A stretch of 52,587 nucleotides of DNA, from NCBI RefSeq assembly GCF_946222605.1, contig NZ_CAMIIE010000024.1, positions 1 through 52,587 of the forward strand, in the 5' to 3' direction. Below, piece after piece: positions 8,202 to 14,391 of this stretch. Within the stretch, counting starts at the first letter, position 1. Each line of letters opens with the position of its first letter. The DNA is from an uncultured Acidocella sp. Its GTDB lineage: Bacteria; Pseudomonadota; Alphaproteobacteria; Acetobacterales; Acetobacteraceae. Below the pieces are notes generated by a model. The model searched no databases. It was given only the letters and a program-made list of their open reading frames with translations, and was not told where the DNA came from. Both the position numbers and the translations under genes were made by a program.

Positions 8202-9074
8202 ATGAAAATCGGATTTATCGGGCTGGGGCAGATGGGCCACGGCATGGCGGCGAACCTCATCAAGGCCGGGCATGAGGTCACGGTTTATAACCGCAGCCGC
8301 GAGAAGGCGGTGGGGCTGGACGCGCCGATCGCCGCCACCCCCGGCCAGGCCGCCGCCGGCAAGGAGATGCTGTTCACCATGCTCGCCAATGATGCGGCGT
8401 TGGAGGCGGTGCTGCATGGGCCGGATGGGATTCTGGCGCATCTGCCGCAGGGCGCGCTGCATATTTCCTGCAGCACCATCGCGGTCGCCACCGCCGAGGC
8501 GCTGGAGACGGCCCATGCCAAGGCCGGGCAGCGTTATCTCTCCGCGCCGGTCTTTGGCCGGCCGGATGCCGCCGCCGCCGCCAAGCTGTTCATCGCCGTG
8601 GCCGGGGCCAAGGCGGATATCGCGGCGGCGCAGCCGCTCTTCGATGTCATCGGCCAGCGCAGCTTCGTGCTCAGCGAGACCCCGTCCCACGCCAATCTGG
8701 TCAAGCTCAGCGGCAATTTCCTCATCGTCTCGGTGATCGAGGCGCTGGGTGAGGCGCTGGCCCTGGTCGGCAAAGGCGGGGTGGATAAGGCGGCCTATCT
8801 GGAGCTGCTCACATCCACTTTGTTCAACGCGCCTGTCTATAAAATCTATGGCCAGATCCTGCTGGAGCAGAAATTCTCACCCCCCGGCTTCGCCGCCCCG
8901 CTCGGCCAGAAGGATATCCGCCTGGTGCTGCAGGCCGCGGAGGCGCTCAACGTGCCGCTGCCCCTCGCCAGCCTGCTGCGCGACCGCTTCCTGACGCTGA
9001 TGGCGAATGGCGGCGAAGATCTGGACTGGGCGGCCATCGGCGCGCTGGCGGCGAAGGATTCCGGCCAGGCTTGA
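8202..9074 (+). CDS. NAD(P)-dependent beta-hydroxyacid dehydrogenase family oxidoreductase
   Basis: This 290-residue protein of the 3-hydroxyisobutyrate/6-phosphogluconate dehydrogenase superfamily has the Rossmann motif GFIGLGQMGHGMAANLIKAGH at its N-terminus. The substrate-binding SCSTIAVATAEALE and the catalytic Lys in SHANLVKLSGNFL (about residue 169) follow, with an all-helical C-terminal domain. The segment APVFGRPDAAAAAKLFIAVAG is usual for the glyoxylate/succinic-semialdehyde-reductase-like branch. Its substrate is not determinable. It ends about 30 bp before the fluoride riboswitch. Confidence 0.88.
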   Translation: MKIGFIGLGQMGHGMAANLIKAGHEVTVYNRSREKAVGLDAPIAATPGQAAAGKEMLFTMLANDAALEAVLHGPDGILAHLPQGALHISCSTIAVATAEALETAHAKAGQRYLSAPVFGRPDAAAAAKLFIAVAGAKADIAAAQPLFDVIGQRSFVLSETPSHANLVKLSGNFLIVSVIEALGEALALVGKGGVDKAAYLELLTSTLFNAPVYKIYGQILLEQKFSPPGFAAPLGQKDIRLVLQAAEALNVPLPLASLLRDRFLTLMANGGEDLDWAAIGALAAKDSGQA

Positions 9075-9099
9075 GCCGGCTCCCCGTTCCTTTTAGAAC
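9071..9099 (+). promoter_or_regulatory. Candidate promoter for the fluoride-responsive operon
   Basis: TTGAGC (9071-9076), overlapping the stop codon of the dehydrogenase gene, and TAGAAC (9094-9099) are 17 bp apart and resemble sigma-70 -35 and -10 boxes. Transcription would begin about 9106, exactly where the fluoride aptamer begins. The boxes match the consensus only moderately, so this is inference. Confidence 0.4.
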
Positions 9100-9105
9100 A
9101 GAGGC

Positions 9106-9157
9106 ACGGGGATGGAGTCCCCCAAAACCGCTCCTTCGGGGAGCTGATGACTCCTGC
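9106..9157 (+). promoter_or_regulatory. Fluoride riboswitch (crcB motif) aptamer
   Basis: The segment matches the fluoride aptamer architecture. GGGGATGGAGTC is followed by CCCCCAAAACCG, a hairpin GCTCC-TTCGG-GGAGC (9130-9144), then TGATGACTCCTGC. GGAGTC (9114-9119) pairs with GACTCC (9148-9153), and GGGG (9108-9111) can pair with CCCC as the pseudoknot; the invariant CTGATG junction is present. The downstream gene is crcB, the classical target. Fluoride binding should raise expression of crcB and the genes behind it. Confidence 0.93.
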
Positions 9158-9182
9158 ACGGATCATGCGCTTTGCATGGAAC

Positions 9183-9222
9183 GCTGCGGGAGTTTTGTGC
9201 CTGATTGGGCATCTCCCGCGGC
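9183..9222 (+). promoter_or_regulatory. Expression-platform hairpin between fluoride aptamer and crcB
   Basis: GCTGCGGGAG (9183-9192) pairs with CTCCCGCGGC (9213-9222), with one T-G wobble, giving a 10-bp stem just upstream of the crcB ribosome binding site AAGGAGAG. A smaller CATGC/GCATG hairpin lies between it and the aptamer. No T-run follows the big stem, so control could act on translation or on a Rho-type event rather than through an intrinsic terminator. Confidence 0.5.
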
Positions 9223-9246
9223 ATTGAAGAAGGAGAGAGAGAGACC

Positions 9247-9684
9247 ATGTTGCAAACCCTGGTTGTCGCGCTGGGCGGGGCCATCGGCTCGGTCGGGCGT
9301 TATTGGGTGGCCCTATTTTTCGCCTCGGTCAGCAAAAACCTGCCCGTCGGCACCATCATCATCAACATTATCGGCTCCTTCGCCATCGGGTTTTTCGGCT
9401 CGCTGACGCTGAGCCACGGCAAATTTCCGGCCCCCGAACCGGTGCGGATCTTCTTCATGGTCGGGGTCTGCGGCGGCTTCACCACCTTCTCCTCCTTCAG
9501 CCTGCAGACGCTGGATCTGCTGCGCGGCGGCGCGCCGGGCCGGGCCTTGCTGAATATCTTCGTCTCCGTGCTGCTCTGCCTGGCGGCGGTGGCGGCGGGG
9601 TACGCGCTGGGCACGCATCTCGGCGGCACTGGTGCTCAGATTGCGGAGGTGGCTCAGACGGCGATCGAAGAGGAAGCCTCCTGA
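9247..9684 (+). CDS. crcB: Fluoride ion channel CrcB/Fluc
   Basis: This 145-residue membrane protein has four hydrophobic segments and the Fluc signature blocks GGAIGSVGRYW (near residues 9-19), GTIIINIIGSFAIGFF (36-51) and GVCGGFTTFSSFSL (76-89); the last supplies the Phe-box and Thr/Ser that line the fluoride pore. It exports fluoride as a dual-topology dimer. The start at 9247 follows AAGGAGAGAGAG. An in-frame ATG at 9205 would place the platform hairpin inside the gene and is rejected. The stop overlaps the next start (TGATG). Confidence 0.95.
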   Translation: MLQTLVVALGGAIGSVGRYWVALFFASVSKNLPVGTIIINIIGSFAIGFFGSLTLSHGKFPAPEPVRIFFMVGVCGGFTTFSSFSLQTLDLLRGGAPGRALLNIFVSVLLCLAAVAAGYALGTHLGGTGAQIAEVAQTAIEEEAS

Positions 9685-10490
9685 TGCTGCGCGTGCTCGC
9701 TCTGCTCACCGAAACCGCGACGGCGGATCAAATCCTCTCCGCCAGCGCCTGCCTGCTCGCCCAGGCCGGCCCCGCCGCGATCACGCTGCTGCATCCGCTG
9801 GCGCAGACCGACCCTGATTTCATGCCCACCGAAGAGGTGCACACCGCCCGCGCCGATGCCCGCTTTGCCGCCAGCCAGCAGGCGCTGGCGGTTGAACTGG
9901 CGCAGCGCGCCGACGCCTGGCGCCAGACCGGCCTGCCCAGCCTGGAAATCCGCGCCGGCGTGCCTGAACAGATCGTCACCGCGGCGGCGCGGGAGGCGGA
10001 TCTGATCCTGCTCGCCGCCCCGCAGGGCGATGCCGATGCCCGCGCGCTGCTGGACCTGCTGCTGCTGCGCTTGGCCAAGCCGGTGCTGCTGCTGCCCCGG
10101 CAGATGCCGCGCAGCTTCGCGCAGAGCATCGCCATCGCCTGGTCGGATGCGGAGAATGCCGCCGCCCGGGCCATCGGCGCGGTGCAGGCGCTGCTGCGCG
10201 CCTGCCAGCGCGCCACCATCCTGCTCGGCACCGACAGCGCCCATGCGGCGGCGCCGCCGCAAGCCTTGCTGGACAGTCTGGAAGCGGCCGGCCGCCCGGC
10301 GCAGCTGCATGAATTCGCCCTCGCCGGGCGCCATGTCGGCACCGCCTTGCTGGCGGAGGCGCATGCGGTCGGCGCGGATTTCCTGGTCATGGGGGCGTTT
10401 ACCCATGGGCGGCTGCGCGAAATCCTGTTTGGCGGCGCCACCGCCGAGGTGCTGCGGCAGCTCGATCTGCCGGTATTGATGCAGCATTGA
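9684..10490 (+). CDS. Universal stress protein UspA family
   Basis: This 268-residue protein shows tandem Usp-like alpha/beta organisation. The N-terminal half ends in AREADLILLAAPQGD, and the C-terminal half carries the family block VGADFLVMGAFTHGRLREILFGGATAEVLRQLDLPVLM. The G-x2-G-x9-G-S/T ATP loop is only partly kept (HGRLREILFGGAT). The start overlaps the crcB stop by one base, so it is in the fluoride-switched operon. It may act as a regulatory partner of the transporters. Its role in fluoride stress is inferred from position. Confidence 0.85.
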   Translation: MLRVLALLTETATADQILSASACLLAQAGPAAITLLHPLAQTDPDFMPTEEVHTARADARFAASQQALAVELAQRADAWRQTGLPSLEIRAGVPEQIVTAAAREADLILLAAPQGDADARALLDLLLLRLAKPVLLLPRQMPRSFAQSIAIAWSDAENAAARAIGAVQALLRACQRATILLGTDSAHAAAPPQALLDSLEAAGRPAQLHEFALAGRHVGTALLAEAHAVGADFLVMGAFTHGRLREILFGGATAEVLRQLDLPVLMQH

Positions 10491-10559
10491 GCGGGCCGGG
10501 TCGATTTTGCGCCGAAATCCCGCGACTCTCTCCCAAAGCCCCCTATAGTCTTTAGCGAT

Positions 10560-11780
10560 ATGAATGATTTCCTGACCTCGATGTTGAGCCTGCTGGTGGT
10601 GGCGACCCTGGTGGCGCTGATCGCTCATCGTTTGAAACTGCCCTACACGGTGGGGCTGGTGCTGGCCGGAATCGCGCTGGCGGTGAGCCCGTTCCAGGCC
10701 GGGCTGACCCTGACCCAGAGCATCATCTACGAAATCATCCTGCCGCCGCTCTTGTTCGAGGCCGCGATCAACATCCAATGGAAGGATCTGCGGCTGGACG
10801 CGTTGCCGATCCTCACGCTGGCGTTGCCCGGCACGCTGATCTCGGCGGCCTTCGTCACCGCCGCGCTGCATTTCGGCCTGGGCTGGCCAATGCCGCCGGC
10901 TTTGATGTTCGGCGTGCTGATCGCCGCGACCGATCCTGTCGCGGTCATCGCCATGTTCAAGGATAATGGCGTGCGTGGCCGGCTGCGGCTGCTGGTGGAG
11001 AGTGAGAGCCTGCTCAATGACGGCGTCGCCGCCGTGCTGTTCGCGCTGGCCTTGGTCTGGGTGCAGGCGGCGGGGCAGGCGCATGTCAGTGTCGGGCAGA
11101 TTGGCGGGTTGCTGCTGGTCACGGTCGGCGGCGGCATTCTGGCCGGGGCGCTCTGCGCCGGGGTGGCGATTTTGCTGGTGCGCGGCACCGAGGATCATCT
11201 GGTGGAGAGCACCGTCACCGCCGTGCTGGCCTATAGCGCCTTCCTGCTGGCCGAGCATTTTCACGGCTCGGGCGTGCTGGCCACGGTCACAGCCGGGCTG
11301 TTGCTGGGCAATCTCGGGCTGGCCGAGACCAAAACCCGCTTCACCGGCATGGTCAGCGTGAAAGGCAGGGAGTTCGCGCTGGAGATGTGGGATTTCGTCG
11401 CCTTCATCGCCAACTCCATGGTGTTTCTGCTCATCGGCATCACCGTGGCGGGAATTCCGTTTCATAGACTGGGGATTTGGGCGCTGGTCTTCGTCATTCT
11501 GGCGGTGCTGGCCGGGCGGGCGCTGACGGTCTATCCGCTTTGCGCCTTGTTCGCGGGCTCACGCTGGCGCATCGAGCCGCCTTGTCAGCACGTGCTCTGG
11601 TGGGGGGGCTTGCGCGGGGCGCTGGGGCTGGCGCTGGCGCTGTCGCTGCCACGGGATATGCCGATGCATGACGAGGTGCTGGTGGCGACCTTCGGTGTCG
11701 TCGTGGTCTCGGTGGTGGGGCAGGGGCTGACGATGCCGTTGCTGCTGCGACGCCTCAAGATTGGCGGCGTGCCGGAATAG
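10560..11780 (+). CDS. Cation:proton antiporter, CPA1/NhaP type
   Basis: This 406-residue polytopic inner-membrane protein has about 12 hydrophobic segments. The CPA1 ion-binding residues are visible in AATDPVAVIAM (Asp125-Pro126) and ESESLLNDGVA (Asn153-Asp154); the late WWGGLRGALGLALALSLP block is also typical. It lies 69 bp after the Usp gene on the same strand and so probably belongs to the fluoride riboswitch operon. An antiporter there would fit the proton load imposed by HF entry, an inference consistent with known associations of fluoride riboswitches with Na+/H+ antiporters. Confidence 0.9.
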   Translation: MNDFLTSMLSLLVVATLVALIAHRLKLPYTVGLVLAGIALAVSPFQAGLTLTQSIIYEIILPPLLFEAAINIQWKDLRLDALPILTLALPGTLISAAFVTAALHFGLGWPMPPALMFGVLIAATDPVAVIAMFKDNGVRGRLRLLVESESLLNDGVAAVLFALALVWVQAAGQAHVSVGQIGGLLLVTVGGGILAGALCAGVAILLVRGTEDHLVESTVTAVLAYSAFLLAEHFHGSGVLATVTAGLLLGNLGLAETKTRFTGMVSVKGREFALEMWDFVAFIANSMVFLLIGITVAGIPFHRLGIWALVFVILAVLAGRALTVYPLCALFAGSRWRIEPPCQHVLWWGGLRGALGLALALSLPRDMPMHDEVLVATFGVVVVSVVGQGLTMPLLLRRLKIGGVPE

Positions 11781-11896
11781 AAAACCATGAGCGCAATAGG
11801 CGTTGCGGTTGACGCGCCAGCATCAAGATAGACACATGAAATTGCGCGCTAAAAACTTAGAGCATCAAGCTGAAGACTTGAGGCTCTAAAAACCAT

Positions 11897-11938
11897 GAAG
11901 GGGCATTTTTGAAAAAACGCCCCTTCACCCTCAAAAAA
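11897..11938. terminator. Two-way terminator, degenerate member of the palindromic element family
   Basis: GAAGGGGC (11897-11904) pairs with GCCCCTTC (11919-11926) around an ATTTTTG-AAAAAAC centre, and CCCTCAAAAAATT follows. The design (GC arm, T-run, A-run, GC arm, then AAAAA) matches the element family found at 32111, 34102, 38561 and elsewhere, but the flanking boxes are eroded. It lies between convergent genes, the CPA1 antiporter and the GT4 glycosyltransferase. Confidence 0.65.
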
Positions 11939-11944
11939 TTCTGC

Positions 11945-13318
11945 TCACTTCGCCTTGGATTTCGGCTTGGCCTTCGCCACAGGCTTCGCTTCTGGCGCCT
12001 TGGCTGGCGCTGCTTTCGCCTTGGCGGCCGGCTTCGCCGCCGGTGCCTTCACAGGCTTCGCCGGCGCATCCGGCAGCAGCTTCGCCCCCACGATCTCCTC
12101 GATATAAGCCCGGTAACGCGCGATATACTCATCCATGCCCAGATGCGCCTCGGCATAATCGCGCGCGCCCTTGCGCAGCTTCGCGCTCAGCTTGGCATCG
12201 CCCAGCAGCCGCAGCACGTTATCGGCCAGCTTGTCATGATCCAGCGTCGGGGTGGAAAGCCCGTTCACCCCGTCCTTGATGAACTCCGCCACTGTCACGC
12301 TGTCCGCGCCGATGATGGCGCAGCCACAGCCCAGCGCCTCGCGCAGCGACCAGGAGGCAACGAAGGGGTAGCTGAGATAAACATGCGCGTCGGAGCGCTT
12401 CAGCAGGGTCAAATGGTCGCCATACGGCACCTTGCCCATGAAATGCACGCGCGAACTATCGATCTGGCCGTCCAGCTCCTTCATCATCTTCTGCCGCCAA
12501 TTGCCGCCTTCGGCGGGCATGGCGCCATAGCTGATATCGTCGCCGCCAACGAGCGAGACCACCACATCCGGCCGCGCCTTCAGAATTTTCGGCAAAGCCC
12601 GCATCATGGTGTGGAAGCCGCGATAGGGCTCCAGATTGCGCGAGACGAAGGTGATCAGCTTCTGCTTCGGCGTGACTGTGAGCGGGCCGACCTTCACGGT
12701 TTTCTTGAACAGGCTGGGGTCCGGCGCGCAGAGTGACAGATCCACCCCTTCCTCGATGATCCGCATCTTGCCGCGGGCCCATGCGGGGTAGGTGTCGTAC
12801 TGCCAGCGCGTCGGGGTCTGGCCCCATTGCTCCAGCGCCAGCGCCAGCAGATTGATCGTGTTCTTGCCGCGCACCGCGCCGAAATTGGTCACATGCATCG
12901 GGAATTCCGGGTCGAAATTCACGTCCGAATCATGGATGCGGTAATAGAACTCGAAATAGCCGAGGATCGGCACGCCGGGGAAGACATCGCAGAGATTGAG
13001 CATCTCACCCCAGCCATGATGGCCGATGATGATGTCCGGCTTGAAGCCCAGCGCCTTGATCTGGGCGAGGCCCTGATAACCGGCCTGGGCGCGGATCGCC
13101 GCCTGCTCGAATTCCCGCGCCGCCGGGGTGAGGGATTTGGGCGGCGGCGGCGGCCGGGAATAGGTGACCTTGCGCACCCCTTCCATGTAATTCTGGTTCG
13201 GCTCGGACATGAACACGATCTCGTGCGTGCCCGGCTCCGCCTGGTTGTCGGCCAGCAGGCTGCGCAGAATATGCAGATACTGGCCGGGGAAGTTCTGATG
13301 GACGAAGAGGAAATTCAC
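11945..13318 (-). CDS. GT4-type glycosyltransferase with Lys/Ala/Pro-rich tail
   Basis: This 457-residue protein has a GT-B fold. The N-terminal MNFLFVHQNFPGQYLHIL and KPDIIIGHHGWGEML are typical of the acceptor domain. The donor domain carries LITFVSRNLEPYRGFHTMMRALP and the late E-x7-E-like pattern SLREALGCGCAIIGADSVTVAEFI (about residues 330-352). The last 45 residues are a low-complexity basic tail of K, A and P, not part of the catalytic fold. It lies 18 bp after the 304-residue orphan gene as the last member of the secretion/glycosylation cluster. Sugar donor and acceptor are unknown. Confidence 0.9.
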   Translation of the reverse strand: MNFLFVHQNFPGQYLHILRSLLADNQAEPGTHEIVFMSEPNQNYMEGVRKVTYSRPPPPPKSLTPAAREFEQAAIRAQAGYQGLAQIKALGFKPDIIIGHHGWGEMLNLCDVFPGVPILGYFEFYYRIHDSDVNFDPEFPMHVTNFGAVRGKNTINLLALALEQWGQTPTRWQYDTYPAWARGKMRIIEEGVDLSLCAPDPSLFKKTVKVGPLTVTPKQKLITFVSRNLEPYRGFHTMMRALPKILKARPDVVVSLVGGDDISYGAMPAEGGNWRQKMMKELDGQIDSSRVHFMGKVPYGDHLTLLKRSDAHVYLSYPFVASWSLREALGCGCAIIGADSVTVAEFIKDGVNGLSTPTLDHDKLADNVLRLLGDAKLSAKLRKGARDYAEAHLGMDEYIARYRAYIEEIVGAKLLPDAPAKPVKAPAAKPAAKAKAAPAKAPEAKPVAKAKPKSKAK

Positions 13319-13336
13319 GCCAGGCCTCGCCGGATT

Positions 13337-14251
13337 TTACTTGCGGGCCTTGGCCGGCTTTTTGCCGCGCGGGGTCAGGGTGATCTGGAACGCCTCCAGC
13401 GGCGCCAGGCGCTCCGCCTCGCAGGTCTCGTCATTGCCGACCGGCCCGGCCGAGGCGCCGCCGATGAATTTCGCGGAATAGGAAATATCGTACTGCTCCG
13501 CCGCTTCGCCGGAGAGACGCACACGCAGCCCCAGCAGCGGCAGCGCCATGCCGCGCGAGCCGCAATATTGCCCGGCTTCCACCCAGGGGGAGAGCCAGCC
13601 ACGGCCCAGCACCGCCTGGTAGGTGAAATCCGCCGGGGCGATTCCCGCCGGCGCCTTGATCGAGAAGCCCTCGATCCAGTTCTTGCTGCCAGCCTCGCCC
13701 AGCCAGTCCCCGAAGGCGGCGCCGACATCGCCACGGCTCTGGATATGCGCCATGAAATCCATCTCCTCGGCCGGGTTCATCGCCGTGCTGGCCGGGGCAG
13801 GGGCGGGTTCAGCGGCCGCGGCGGGCTGGTTGGCGGCGATCTGCGCCTCGCCCAGCAGCTGGCGCACCTGCAGCTTCGGCGCCGCATCCGGCAGATTGGC
13901 GTATTGGTAGATGGTCACCAGCACCTGGCCGGGCTGGTTCTTCACCCGCACCAGTGCGGCATCGCCCTCGGCATTCAGCCAGCCATCGCCACGGAAGCTG
14001 GAAATCTCGACATTCTGCGCGCCCGACGGCGGCGGGGAGACGCGCACGCCCGGCATGCCGTTATGAATGGCGGCACCCGGATTCAGCTCGTTAACGAAAC
14101 AGAACAGCCCCGGCGGCAACTGCATCAGATGCCCGGTCACCTTCAGCTCCTGCAGCTTGGCGCCGCCCTGGTTGGCGGCCTCCGGCTGGGGGGCGGGTGC
14201 GGGCGCTGCCGGCTTCTTGGGCGTGGCGGTGGCGGATTTGGCAGCGGCCAT
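13337..14251 (-). CDS. Hypothetical protein with basic termini
   Basis: I do not recognise this 304-residue protein. It has no signal peptide or membrane segment. The N-terminal 35 residues are rich in Ala, Pro and Lys and the C-terminus ends in PRGKKPAKARK, similar in composition to the tail of the neighbouring glycosyltransferase. Two compact regions are visible: residues 37-135 (LKVTGHLMQLPPGLFCFVNELNPG, then VRVKNQPGQVLVTIYQYANLPD) and residues 160-295 (DWLGEAGSKNWIEGFSIKAP, QYCGSRGMALPLLGLRVRLSGEAAEQYDI), joined by an Ala/Pro linker. Predicted strands predominate. Its position between two glycosyltransferases suggests a role with their product. Confidence 0.8.
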   Translation of the reverse strand: MAAAKSATATPKKPAAPAPAPQPEAANQGGAKLQELKVTGHLMQLPPGLFCFVNELNPGAAIHNGMPGVRVSPPPSGAQNVEISSFRGDGWLNAEGDAALVRVKNQPGQVLVTIYQYANLPDAAPKLQVRQLLGEAQIAANQPAAAAEPAPAPASTAMNPAEEMDFMAHIQSRGDVGAAFGDWLGEAGSKNWIEGFSIKAPAGIAPADFTYQAVLGRGWLSPWVEAGQYCGSRGMALPLLGLRVRLSGEAAEQYDISYSAKFIGGASAGPVGNDETCEAERLAPLEAFQITLTPRGKKPAKARK

Positions 14252-14391
14252 GGGGTGTCCTCGAAGTTAGAAATTCAAAAAGCAAGACAGCGTGGTTGCC
14301 CATATTGTTGCAGAACTTTCCACACACGCAAGGCATGACACAGCTAACTTAACGAAGCCCGACTGGCCAGCCTGAGGGGGGCGCCGCGGGG

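Noticed and set aside
9654..11465. Long antisense frame over the Usp and antiporter genes (603 codons)
   Set aside because: Composition (Gln, Arg, His, Ala) is that of a reverse-frame shadow; the plus-strand genes have clear motifs.
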